Origin: Bacteroidota bacterium
GTDB lineage: Bacteria; Bacteroidota; Bacteroidia; 2-12-FULL-35-15
Assembly (NCBI GenBank): GCA_005772895.1
Contig: SXIH01000028.1
Location: 1 to 64,000 of the forward strand
DNA: 64,000 nucleotides
Direction: 5' to 3'
Part shown: positions 43,096 through 52,169 of the stretch, in pieces
Numbering within the stretch: position 1 is the first letter of the stretch
Layout: each line of letters opens with the position of its first letter
Notes under the pieces: generated by a model
What the model was told of the DNA's origin: nothing
What the model saw: the letters and a program-made list of their open reading frames with translations, nothing else
Database searches by the model: none
Position numbers and translations under genes: made by a program

Positions 43096-44207
43096 TGACC
43101 AGCTCAAAATTTATCCCTTTAATGGTTCCTGATATTCAGCAACAGGATATTGATGCAGTTGTTAATGTATTAAAATCAGGCATGCTGGTTCAAGGAACAA
43201 ACGTTGAAGCATTAGAAACTACTATTTCTGATTTATTAAATGCCAAACATGCTATAGCAGTCTCAAATGGCACAGCATCTCTTCATCTTGCACTTGTGGC
43301 AATGGGAATTGGAAAAGGTGATGAAGTAATTGTTCCGGCATTTTCATACATCGCTACAGCCAACGTAGTAGAATTAGTTGGTGCCACTCCTGTTTTTGTT
43401 GATATCAAATTAGACTCATTTAATATTAATGCTGAATTAATTGAACGTGCCATAACTTCAAAAACAAAAGCAGTTATTCCTGTTCATGAATTTGGATTAG
43501 CATGTGATATTTCGGCAATTCAACAAATTGCAAAAAAACACAATCTAAAAATAATTGAAGATGCTGCATGTGCATTGGGTGCAACAGAAAACAAAAAATA
43601 CGTTGGCACATTTGGTGATGTAGGTTCATTTTCTTTTCATCCACGCAAAGCAATTACCAGCGGAGAAGGTGGAATACTTGTAACCAATGATGATGAGCTT
43701 GCAAAAAAATTGCGAATACTACGAAATCATGGAATAGAAATGCAAAATGGGAAAATGGAATTTGTATTAGCCGGCTTCAATTACAGGATGACAGATTTTC
43801 AGGCAGCCATGCTGAACAGCCAAATAAAACGACTAGCTGATATATTAAAAATTAAAACAGAATATGCAGCTATTTATTTATCTGAATTGAATTCAAAAAA
43901 AATACTTCTTCCTTCTGTTCCTGAAAATAAAAATCACACTTGGCAATCTTTTCATATTATTTTAGATGATGAAATAAACAGAGATGATTTTATACAACTA
44001 TTAAAAGAAAACAACATTGGTTCGAATTATGGTGCGCAATGCATACCATGCCAACAATTTTATCAAAATAAATACGCATTGGATTGCGAAAAATTATTTC
44101 CTAATTCTATGAAAGCTTACAAACAAGGAATTGCTATTCCTTTGTATGAAAAACTAACAGCAAATGAAATCCATTATATAATTTCCAAAATAAAAACTTT
44201 AGTTTAA
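43095..44207 (+). CDS. DegT/DnrJ/EryC1 sugar aminotransferase, copy 1
   Basis: 370 residues, PLP-dependent. The Lys that binds PLP is expected in SFSFHPRKAITSGEGGILVTND. Other motifs are the N-terminal GMLVQGTNVEALE, HAIAVSNGTASLHLAL, IEDAACALGA and the C-terminal NYRMTDFQAAMLNSQ. It aminates a 3- or 4-keto nucleotide sugar. With the upstream SDR enzyme and the downstream acetyltransferase it forms the usual trio for an N-acetylated amino sugar. Confidence 0.87.
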   Translation: MTSSKFIPLMVPDIQQQDIDAVVNVLKSGMLVQGTNVEALETTISDLLNAKHAIAVSNGTASLHLALVAMGIGKGDEVIVPAFSYIATANVVELVGATPVFVDIKLDSFNINAELIERAITSKTKAVIPVHEFGLACDISAIQQIAKKHNLKIIEDAACALGATENKKYVGTFGDVGSFSFHPRKAITSGEGGILVTNDDELAKKLRILRNHGIEMQNGKMEFVLAGFNYRMTDFQAAMLNSQIKRLADILKIKTEYAAIYLSELNSKKILLPSVPENKNHTWQSFHIILDDEINRDDFIQLLKENNIGSNYGAQCIPCQQFYQNKYALDCEKLFPNSMKAYKQGIAIPLYEKLTANEIHYIISKIKTLV

Positions 44208-44209
44208 TT

Positions 44210-44833
44210 ATGAAAGAAGATATACTTATTTTTCCATATAGCGGAACTGGAATAGAAGCTCTTGATTGTTTGGGAGAAAGTTTCAACTGTGTTGGATTTA
44301 TTTCTGATGACTTAAACCAAATTGGAAAATCATATAATAATTATAAAATATTTGATAGAAAAATTATTCAAAATTATAATGATTCTAAAATCATTGCAGT
44401 TCATGGTTCTCCGAATAGTTATTTAAGGAGAAAAGAAATTTTGAATTCTTTAAATGCACAACAAAACCGGTTTTGCACAATTATTCATCCAAGCGCTGCA
44501 ATATCAGCATTCGCCAAAATTGGTAAAAATGTTCTGATAATGGCCAATGTATCTATTGGACCAAATGTCATTATCAAAGACAATGTAATAGTTTTGCCTA
44601 ACTCCACAATTCATCATGATAGTATTCTCCATGAATATAGTATCATCTGTGGCAATGTAGTTGTTGCAGGAAATGTTATTATAGAAGAAAACTGTTATGT
44701 TGGAGCTGGAACTTCAATTATAAATAACTGCACAATCGGTACTAATTCTATTATTGGAATTGGATCAAATGTTATAAACAATGTAACTTCAAATTCAAAG
44801 GTTGCAGGAAATCCGGCAAAGCAATTGAATTGA
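44210..44833 (+). CDS. NeuD/PglD-type sugar O- or N-acetyltransferase
   Basis: 207 residues. The N-terminal 80 residues form a PglD-like Rossmann domain (DILIFPYSGTGIEALDCLG). A left-handed beta-helix of hexapeptide repeats follows (IGKNVLIMANVSIGPNVIIKDNVIVLPNS, GNVVVAGNVIIEENCYVGAGTSII), ending AGNPAKQLN. The His expected as general base is present in STIHHDSILHEYSIICG. It acetylates the amino sugar made by the preceding enzymes. It begins 2 nt after the aminotransferase stop. Confidence 0.85.
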   Translation: MKEDILIFPYSGTGIEALDCLGESFNCVGFISDDLNQIGKSYNNYKIFDRKIIQNYNDSKIIAVHGSPNSYLRRKEILNSLNAQQNRFCTIIHPSAAISAFAKIGKNVLIMANVSIGPNVIIKDNVIVLPNSTIHHDSILHEYSIICGNVVVAGNVIIEENCYVGAGTSIINNCTIGTNSIIGIGSNVINNVTSNSKVAGNPAKQLN

Positions 44834-44861
44834 AATTTTAATTGAATTATTATAGTCAATT

Positions 44862-45926
44862 ATGAATATACTTCACTTACCATATAACATTTCAAACTGG
44901 ACACCAATTCACGTTAATAGCTTGAATAAAATTGAAGGAATTAATGCCCGAGGATTAGTATTCGGAGACAAAATAATTATTCACAATCATGACCAAGTAA
45001 TATATATACCTCAAAAGAATATTTTTCAAAAGATAATAAGTTTATTCACTTTTATAAAACATGTTTTTTGGGCGGATGTAATACACTGGTATTGGGATGA
45101 AAAAATATTTCCGAATAATTGGGCACTTAGAATAATTAAGCGATTAAAAAAACCAGCTTTAGTAGAATGGCTTGGTGGAGAAATTCGAATTCCTCAAATT
45201 GAATTTTTAGATAATAATATTTACAAATCAGAATACTATAATTTCAGTAAAAAAAAACCAAATGAAATAAAAGCAGAATCATTGAGTCTTCAACGAAAAT
45301 TCAAAAAATTTAATTTTGATGTGATTTTGTGTCCTGAGATGGAGCAATATATAGACCGCGATATTTTTTCAACAAATTATTCTTTGAGACAAAGAATTGA
45401 AGTTTCTAAATTCGAATATACTCCTGTCGCAAATAATAACAATAATAAAATAAGAATCGTGCACAGCCCATCTAACAAGGCAGGAAAAGGAACTGATTAT
45501 GTAATTCAGGCGATCGAAGAATTGAAAATAAAATATGACACTATAGATTTTCAATTGATTTATAATGTTCCAAATAAAGATGCCATCCAAATGGTTAAAG
45601 AATGTGACATTTTTATAGATCAATTTATTATTGGATCCTATGGAATGGCTGCAATGGAAGCAATGGCAATGGGTAAAGTAGTTTTTTGTTACATTAAAGA
45701 AAGCGTAATTAATCAATATCCAGTTGAGCTTCCGATAATTAACGCTAACATATTGAATTTAAAAAGTAAAATTGAATATTTCATTAATCATCGTGAAGAA
45801 TTAACCAAAATAGGTTACAATAGCAGAGAGTATATAAAAAAACATCATGATACTGAAGTATTAATTCCAGAACTTCTAAATATTTACAAAAACAAGATTG
45901 AAAACACAAAAACAAGTAGGATCTAA
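44862..45926 (+). CDS. Glycosyltransferase, GT4-like
   Basis: 354 residues. The N-terminal half is atypical (LHLPYNISNWTPIHVNSLNKIEG, VIHWYWDEKIFPNN). The C-terminal half has RIVHSPSNKAGKGTDYVIQAIEEL and ECDIFIDQFIIGSYGMAAMEAMAMGKVVFCY, an EX7E-like nucleotide-sugar binding region. This fits a divergent GT-B family 4 enzyme. The stop is directly followed by the ATG of asnB copy 2 with no spacer. The DNA is markedly A+T-rich compared with the flippase gene downstream. Confidence 0.7.
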   Translation: MNILHLPYNISNWTPIHVNSLNKIEGINARGLVFGDKIIIHNHDQVIYIPQKNIFQKIISLFTFIKHVFWADVIHWYWDEKIFPNNWALRIIKRLKKPALVEWLGGEIRIPQIEFLDNNIYKSEYYNFSKKKPNEIKAESLSLQRKFKKFNFDVILCPEMEQYIDRDIFSTNYSLRQRIEVSKFEYTPVANNNNNKIRIVHSPSNKAGKGTDYVIQAIEELKIKYDTIDFQLIYNVPNKDAIQMVKECDIFIDQFIIGSYGMAAMEAMAMGKVVFCYIKESVINQYPVELPIINANILNLKSKIEYFINHREELTKIGYNSREYIKKHHDTEVLIPELLNIYKNKIENTKTSRI

Positions 45927-47801
45927 ATGTGTGGAATAACTGGAATATTAAAGTTTAACGGTGTTGTTGAGTCGGAAACTATTCACATAATGAATACTGC
46001 TCTGAAACACCGTGGTCCAGATGGAACAGGTATTTGGATTAACGAAAATAAAACTATTGGATTAGGCCACAGAAGACTGTCTATTATTGATCTTTCTGCA
46101 AATGGTACTCAACCAATGCATTATGCTGACTATCAATTAAGCATAACATTTAACGGAGAAATTTATAATTATATTGAATTAAAAAAAACACTTACAGCTG
46201 CAGGCTATGTTTTTAAAACTGATACAGATACAGAAGTACTATTAGCAATGTACCACTGGAAAGGTGAAAACATGTTGCAGTATTTAGAAGGGATGTTTGC
46301 TTTTGCCATTTGGAATGATAAAAAACAAGAATTATTTTGTGCACGTGACCGGTATGGCGAAAAACCATTTTATTATTACCACTCAAACAATGTTTTTTAT
46401 TTTGCATCCGAAATGAAAGCATTATTTTCTGCAGGGATACTTGTAAATATTGACCCTGAGATGGTAGGAAACTATCTCATGAACGATCTAGTGATTAATC
46501 CGAATAATAAATTTCAAACATTTTATACTGAAGTAAAAAAACTACCCAAAAGCACTTATATAATTGTTAAAAAAAATAGTGCGCACATCCATCAAACATA
46601 TTACAGTATAAAAACAGATATATGTGACTTAAAGGATTTTGAGGTGGCTGATAAACTAAAATCACTATTAACTAAATCCGTTTCTTTGTGTATGCGTTCT
46701 GATGTACCCGTGGGTTCTAGTTTATCAGGAGGTTTAGATAGCTCAATTATTGTTTATTTAATTCAGCAAAAATTAATTCAATCAAATTCTAAAAAAAATA
46801 ATGTTACTTTTTCAGCTCGCTTCAATGAATCCGGCTATAGCGAAAATGAATATCTGGAAAGTATTATCAATCAGTTAAAATTAACGAACCACTCAGTGCA
46901 TCCAGATGAAAATTTGGTTCATGATAATTTAGAGAACATTTTTTATCACCAAGAAGAACCATTTCAATCTGCCAGCATTTTGAATCAATGGGCTGTTATG
47001 CAAATGGCAAAACAAAACAACACAACAGTTTTACTTGACGGTCAAGGTGCAGACGAAACTCTAGGTGGATATAACTGGTATTATAAAATTTATTTGCAGG
47101 AACTATTAAAAAAGTCAGGACAAGACTATAGAGATGAAATAAATGGAATGAGGCTAAATGAATTTAACTTTAGTGAAATTGGAACATCGGAAACATTAAA
47201 TGTTAAATTTAACAGTTTATATAAAAAGTTAGTCAAACTCAAATACTTTTTAAGTAAAAAAGGCGTATATCCATCATTTCAAGGAAATTCAGTATGGCCA
47301 AATATAATCTCTTCGGATTTTATAGATTTAAAAAAACAAGGTTATCCGCAATTAGATTCTTACCCGACCGATCTGAATTTGACTTTAAAAATGGATCATG
47401 ATAATTATATTCTGGAATCTTTACTTCGTTTTTCTGACAGAAATGCTATGGCATTTTCAAGAGAAGTGCGGCTTCCCTATCTAAATCATGAGTTTGTAAA
47501 TTTTTGTTTCAGTCTGCCGTCTAAGTATAAAATTCATCACGGATGGACTAAGTGGGCATTAAGGGATGCATTTAAAAATGACATTCCTAAAAAAATTATA
47601 GAACGAAAAGACAAGATCGGCTTTGCAGCTCCACAAAGTAAATGGATGGATGATCAAAAGAATTTAAGTTATGTGAACGACTGCTGGATTGATTTGCAAA
47701 ACAGAAACATTATTCTAAAAAATATTTCTTTGGAAAAAAAGCATCATTGGAAAGCACTTATGCTAGCCAATATGGTCAAATTTTCAGAAAAAAAATTCTA
47801 G
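45927..47801 (+). CDS. asnB: Glutamine-dependent asparagine synthase (AsnB family), copy 2
   Basis: 624 residues. Cys2 nucleophile in MCGITG, HRGPDGTG and GLGHRRLSIID are present. The PP-loop SGGLDSS lies near 266-272, and LLDGQGADETLGGYNW replaces the usual SGDGADELFGGY. That changed motif and its place inside a sugar-biosynthesis operon favour a dedicated amidotransferase for a polysaccharide sugar acid rather than free asparagine synthesis. It is directly fused in transcription to the preceding glycosyltransferase (no gap) and the flippase (1 nt). Confidence 0.83.
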   Translation: MCGITGILKFNGVVESETIHIMNTALKHRGPDGTGIWINENKTIGLGHRRLSIIDLSANGTQPMHYADYQLSITFNGEIYNYIELKKTLTAAGYVFKTDTDTEVLLAMYHWKGENMLQYLEGMFAFAIWNDKKQELFCARDRYGEKPFYYYHSNNVFYFASEMKALFSAGILVNIDPEMVGNYLMNDLVINPNNKFQTFYTEVKKLPKSTYIIVKKNSAHIHQTYYSIKTDICDLKDFEVADKLKSLLTKSVSLCMRSDVPVGSSLSGGLDSSIIVYLIQQKLIQSNSKKNNVTFSARFNESGYSENEYLESIINQLKLTNHSVHPDENLVHDNLENIFYHQEEPFQSASILNQWAVMQMAKQNNTTVLLDGQGADETLGGYNWYYKIYLQELLKKSGQDYRDEINGMRLNEFNFSEIGTSETLNVKFNSLYKKLVKLKYFLSKKGVYPSFQGNSVWPNIISSDFIDLKKQGYPQLDSYPTDLNLTLKMDHDNYILESLLRFSDRNAMAFSREVRLPYLNHEFVNFCFSLPSKYKIHHGWTKWALRDAFKNDIPKKIIERKDKIGFAAPQSKWMDDQKNLSYVNDCWIDLQNRNIILKNISLEKKHHWKALMLANMVKFSEKKF

Positions 47802-47802
47802 T

Positions 47803-49206
47803 ATGCTGAAGTCGTTTTTAAAGAACAGTATTATCTACTATATCTCTGGACTCCTGAGTAAAGGTATCTCGTTCTTTTTATTACCGGTTTATACTTCTCT
47901 ACTTACAACCAGTGACTATGGTGTACTGGAACTCTTAAGTATTGTTTCCACACTCGCAATCATCATTTTTACTTTTCAAATCAATCAAGGTGTAGCAAGG
48001 TTTTACAATGAGCTGATTAATCAAAAACATGTTCAGATGTATACATCTACAGTTGCGATTTTTTCTCTCTCCAGTTTTGGGACCTTCTTCCTCATCGGAA
48101 TCCTGTTTGTTCAACAGATCTCTTTATTTCTGGATCTTCCATTAAAGGAAACTTATCTAGCTTTGCTTTCTATCACTTTGAATGCTTTGTTCTATCTTTC
48201 CCAAAATCAGCTCACTTGGAAGATCAAGCCATTTCAGGAAATGGTTTCAAGTTTGGTTTATAATATCAGTACCATTGGATTCACCATTTTACTATTGGTG
48301 GTTTACAAAAAAGGGGTGGAAGGAATTTTAATTGCTCAAAGCATTGGTGCAGTTTTGGGAATTGCAACGGGTGTGATTTTCACTCGCAAAGATTTTACAT
48401 TTTTCTTTTCCGTTAAACTATTAAAAAAATTATTTCAATTTTCACTTCCTTTGATTCCGAGCGCACTCAGCGCATTTCTTTTTCTGTTCACTGACAGAAT
48501 CTGTATCAAAGAAATACTAGGGATGGAGGATTTAGGTGTTTTCACAGTAGGGAACAAAATTGCAAGCATTCTCACACTTGCCAGTTTGGGTGCATCTTCA
48601 GCACTTTCGCCACTCATTTACAAGCACTACAAAGAAATTGAGACTCCTGATAAAATTGCATTCCTGTTTCGGATATTCAATGTACTCACGATTTCACTGA
48701 TGGCTTTTCTTTCTTTATTTGCAAAAGAATTGCTCACAATTCTTACCCCTACAAGTTATCATTCCGCTCACGTGATTATTCCTTTCCTGACCTTCGTATT
48801 GTTTCTGGGCACTCTCACTTTATTTTTTCCAGGATTGGCACTTTCGAAAAAAACAACCATGATTAGCATCATCACAGTAATATCAGGAACCTTGAACTTG
48901 GTTTTCAACCTTTTGCTTGTAAAAGAATATGGAATTGTTGCATCATCAGCCGTGAGTGCCGGATCATACCTAATAAACTTTATGCTTATTTACTACTTTT
49001 CTCAAAAAGAGTATAAAATCAACATCAGTATATTACCTTCATTTTTTGTTATCCTAATACTATTTATCATGATTGGAATATCAAATTACTACTATCTTGG
49101 TTTAATCTTCAATATCATTTCATTTGTACTGGTTGCCTCACTCAGTCTTGTCATTCTGAATAAGGCGGATTATTTATTTTTATTGAGTAAAATAAGAAGG
49201 AAATAA
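47803..49206 (+). CDS. Wzx-type lipid-linked oligosaccharide flippase (MOP superfamily)
   Basis: 467 residues with about 12-14 hydrophobic helices. The N-terminal FLKNSIIYYISGLLSKGISFFLLPVYTSLLTTSDYGVLELL is the Polysacc_synt signature. It moves undecaprenyl-linked repeat units across the inner membrane. Its DNA is visibly richer in G+C than the genes before it: one 60-base line at 47881 has 23 G/C and one at 48541 has 26, against 15 in lines at 45241 and 47221. This suggests a different origin. Confidence 0.9.
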   Translation: MLKSFLKNSIIYYISGLLSKGISFFLLPVYTSLLTTSDYGVLELLSIVSTLAIIIFTFQINQGVARFYNELINQKHVQMYTSTVAIFSLSSFGTFFLIGILFVQQISLFLDLPLKETYLALLSITLNALFYLSQNQLTWKIKPFQEMVSSLVYNISTIGFTILLLVVYKKGVEGILIAQSIGAVLGIATGVIFTRKDFTFFFSVKLLKKLFQFSLPLIPSALSAFLFLFTDRICIKEILGMEDLGVFTVGNKIASILTLASLGASSALSPLIYKHYKEIETPDKIAFLFRIFNVLTISLMAFLSLFAKELLTILTPTSYHSAHVIIPFLTFVLFLGTLTLFFPGLALSKKTTMISIITVISGTLNLVFNLLLVKEYGIVASSAVSAGSYLINFMLIYYFSQKEYKINISILPSFFVILILFIMIGISNYYYLGLIFNIISFVLVASLSLVILNKADYLFLLSKIRRK

Positions 49207-49224
49207 ATATTGTACCTACTATAG

Positions 49225-50367
49225 CTAATGAAGTAATATCAGCAATTGATTTTTGTATTTCTCATGGTTAAAATTCTGCACCCTTTCTTTTCCTTTCTTC
49301 GCGAGCGACTTTCTTAAATCGTGATTCTCCAGCAAGAGCATCATTTTTTCAGACATCTCCACAACATTTAAAGGATCGAAAATCAAACCAGAATCACCAA
49401 CCTGCTCAGGAAGTGCTACAACATTAGATGAGCACACAGCTACCTCCAATGCGAATGCCTCATAAATGGGAATACTGAGTGACTCAAACAAAGTTGGCAT
49501 AACTAAAAATTGAGACAATTTATACAGGTAAGGAAAATCCTGATAGTCGATATACCCCAGATGATGGATTCGATTTTCAAGATTCAATTGAGAAATTTTT
49601 TTTGCCAAATTTGGATAATTATCATTTTGAGAACCCGTCAATATTAAATGAATATCAGGATGCTTTGCAAGTACAAATTGAAAAGCCTCAACTAACCGGA
49701 TGTGGTTTTTATGCTCCCAACATTGTGCCGGATAGAAAATAAAACGATCAGGTAACCGATATTTTTCTTTTACTATGCTAAACTTAGCATCGTCAATTTT
49801 ATATGTCAGAAAATCTTTTGGCGGAGGAGAAGGAATGACAAAAATTTTATCTGCATTTGTATGCGTAAATTTCATTAGATCAGATTTAACAAAATCCGAC
49901 TCGCAGATAATTGCCTTAGCTGTTTTGGTTAATGTTCTATTATAGAGCCATCTTGTGAAACGCGTGTAGCGGGAAAAAAAACCGGGGTAGTATTTTTCCT
50001 GCATATCATGAAATGTAAAAACAAACCTTTTCTTTAAGTAGAAATGAGGATACTCAGAGATACAAGGTGACAAAATTAAATCAATATCATGAAACTTATT
50101 GAGATCATCATTAGGGAGAAGCCAAGGTTTTTGAATAAAAAAAAGAAATTGAAAAAAACGAATTACTTTTTTAAATCCAGGATTACTGAATTCTTTTATC
50201 CTTCGAATTTCAACATTGTAATTATCAAACCGATGATCATCGTCAAAACAAAATACAACATAGGAATTGGTCTTGTCATCTCTCAGCGCATCAACAATCG
50301 ATTGAGTATATTGATAAACACCACCACCGTATTTATTCCAAAAGGCAAGAATACCAATTTTACTCAT
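49225..50367 (-). CDS. Family 4 glycosyltransferase
   Basis: 380 residues. The N-terminus has GILAFWNKYGGGVYQYTQSIVDAL. The C-terminal half has FIFYPAQCWEHKNHIRLVEAFQ, HHLGYIDYQDFPYLYKLSQFLVMPTLFESLSIPIYEAFALEVAVCSSNV (EX7E type) and LPEQVGDSGLIFDP. This matches mannosyl- or rhamnosyltransferase-like GT4 enzymes. It is last in a leftward five-gene run and overlaps the acetyltransferase by 4 nt (ATGA). Confidence 0.88.
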   Translation of the reverse strand: MSKIGILAFWNKYGGGVYQYTQSIVDALRDDKTNSYVVFCFDDDHRFDNYNVEIRRIKEFSNPGFKKVIRFFQFLFFIQKPWLLPNDDLNKFHDIDLILSPCISEYPHFYLKKRFVFTFHDMQEKYYPGFFSRYTRFTRWLYNRTLTKTAKAIICESDFVKSDLMKFTHTNADKIFVIPSPPPKDFLTYKIDDAKFSIVKEKYRLPDRFIFYPAQCWEHKNHIRLVEAFQFVLAKHPDIHLILTGSQNDNYPNLAKKISQLNLENRIHHLGYIDYQDFPYLYKLSQFLVMPTLFESLSIPIYEAFALEVAVCSSNVVALPEQVGDSGLIFDPLNVVEMSEKMMLLLENHDLRKSLAKKGKERVQNFNHEKYKNQLLILLH

Positions 50368-50993
50368 TTGAAACGCTCCTTTATTCTGATGGCAGGGTTT
50401 CCACCCGCATATGAATTTTCTTCAAGTGATTTAACAACAATGGAATTAGGAGTAATGAATGAATTTTTATGAATAGTTCCACCAAGAACAATTGTGTTTA
50501 AACCTAGCCAAACATTTTCTTTAATAACAATCTGCGATTTAACATAAGCTATAGAATCACTCGAATAAGTTCCCATTTTACATAACGCAGGATCATTTGA
50601 AAGTGAATAAATTTTACAGCCCGCGGAAGCCGTGAAATAATCCCCGATTTGAACACCACCATGAGCCTGTATAATTGTTCCAGGCGCAAAATGTACATTT
50701 GAACCGATATTCAATTCCCCTTCTTTATAGAAAAATTCAGAGTTATCAAATCTCTTTTCTTTTTCAACAGACAGATTTACTTTACCAGCCATCAGAATAC
50801 AATTTTTATCAATCCAAACATTATCACCTATAGTAATAAAAGATAAACCTTCCATTATTACACCCACATCAACCCGTAAATTCTTACCACAGGAATTGAA
50901 TTTTCTTTTGTAAAAAGCTCTTCGTAAGCGCACACCTACTCCACCGCCAATATTGCGAATTCTGCTTTCGATAAGAGTCTGAAAAATATTCAT
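50364..50993 (-). CDS. Hexapeptide-repeat acyltransferase (LbH fold)
   Basis: 209 residues. Left-handed beta-helix repeats run from about residue 45 to 200 (FITIGDNVWIDKNCILMAG, LNIGSNVHFAPGTIIQAHGGVQIGDYFTASAGC, QIVIKENVWLGLNTIVLGG) and end SYAGGNPAIRIKERF. This is the common profile of polysaccharide O-acetyltransferases (WbbJ/VatD-like). The basic N-terminus (RLRRAFYKRKF) is usual. It likely acetylates a sugar of the repeat unit. Confidence 0.82.
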   Translation of the reverse strand: MNIFQTLIESRIRNIGGGVGVRLRRAFYKRKFNSCGKNLRVDVGVIMEGLSFITIGDNVWIDKNCILMAGKVNLSVEKEKRFDNSEFFYKEGELNIGSNVHFAPGTIIQAHGGVQIGDYFTASAGCKIYSLSNDPALCKMGTYSSDSIAYVKSQIVIKENVWLGLNTIVLGGTIHKNSFITPNSIVVKSLEENSYAGGNPAIRIKERFK

Positions 50994-51045
50994 ACTAAGT
51001 AATTGACAGGAATAAAATTTAAAAGTAAATATAATGAAATATAGA

Positions 51046-52152
51046 CTACAACAGTTTTTTCAATTCATCGCATATATATACTACCTCTTCTCTTGTCAAA
51101 TCAAAATAACTTGGAAGATTCAAACCTCGCTGAGTGACTTTATGGGTAATTGGCGTAGAAGTTTGTGTATACATAGGCATATCTGAAACTGGGTAGAAAT
51201 AAGGTCTTGAATCAATTCCTTTTTCTTTTAATTGGTTTAATAAGCGGTCTCTTTGTTCTTCGCTAAAATTCAAAACCTCTAGACATACCATCCAATATAC
51301 ATTTTTATAGCCAGGTCTTTGTATATTCAACCGTATATTTCTAACATCATTAAGTTCGGCATTGTACCAGCTAAAAATTTCAGTTTTCTTCGCAAGAATT
51401 TCATCCATTCTATCAAATTGAGCAACGCCTAATGCAGCTTGCAAATTTGTCATGCGGTAATTGTATCCAACCTCTGTATGCCAATATCTCTTTTCACTAC
51501 TCATGGCATGATCGCGCAAATATTTCATCTTTTCGCAAAGAGCTTTATCGTTCGTTGTAATCATTCCACCTTCACCTGTAGTAATTACTTTATTTCCATA
51601 AAAACTAAAAACACCGGCCAGAGATAGCGACCCAATTTTTTTTCCATCAATTTCAGCACCATGTGCTTCTGCACAATCTTCAATTACAATAATATTATTT
51701 CGAGCAGCTACTTCATTAATCGCTTTCATATCGGCAGGGTGACCATATAAATGAACTGGGATAATAGCTTTTGTTTTTGGTGTTATTGCTTTTTCGAAAG
51801 CTAAAACTGAGATGCACAAAGTATCCTCATCAATATCAACACAAACAGGTTCGGCTCCAATATAGCGAACAGCGTTTGCTGTTGCAATAAATGTGAGATC
51901 GGGAATAATGACTTCATCTCCAGCCTTTATTCCTGCTGAAATAAGAGCAAGGTGTAAAGCTGTTGTACCATTCGAAACAGTAACAGCATATTTTGTTCCG
52001 CAAAATTTCGCAAATTTCTCCTCGAATTCGAAAATGTATGGACCCAGCGATGAAACCCAAGTAGATTTTACAGCATCTGATACATAATCAATTTCTTTTT
52101 GGGTAATGCTTGGTTTGGAAATCGGTATAAATTTTTTTTCGCTATTTGCCAT
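51046..52152 (-). CDS. DegT/DnrJ/EryC1 sugar aminotransferase, copy 2
   Basis: 368 residues. PLP Lys in SFYGNKVITTGEGGMITTND; other motifs are WVSSLGPYIFEFEEKFAKF, YAVTVSNGTTALHLAL, IEDCAEAHGA and GYNYRMTNLQAALGVAQ. The pattern is close to perosamine synthase (Per/RfbE-type), which aminates GDP-4-keto-6-deoxymannose, but the 4,6-dehydratase is not in the window, so the substrate stays open. The second DegT enzyme implies two amino sugars or two versions of the pathway. Confidence 0.88.
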   Translation of the reverse strand: MANSEKKFIPISKPSITQKEIDYVSDAVKSTWVSSLGPYIFEFEEKFAKFCGTKYAVTVSNGTTALHLALISAGIKAGDEVIIPDLTFIATANAVRYIGAEPVCVDIDEDTLCISVLAFEKAITPKTKAIIPVHLYGHPADMKAINEVAARNNIIVIEDCAEAHGAEIDGKKIGSLSLAGVFSFYGNKVITTGEGGMITTNDKALCEKMKYLRDHAMSSEKRYWHTEVGYNYRMTNLQAALGVAQFDRMDEILAKKTEIFSWYNAELNDVRNIRLNIQRPGYKNVYWMVCLEVLNFSEEQRDRLLNQLKEKGIDSRPYFYPVSDMPMYTQTSTPITHKVTQRGLNLPSYFDLTREEVVYICDELKKLL

Positions 52153-52169
52153 TTTAATAAAGTGTTTTC

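Noticed and set aside
50089-50472. Plus-strand 127-aa ORF
   Set aside because: Antisense to a well-supported GT4 and acyltransferase pair; low-complexity Lys/Ile composition.
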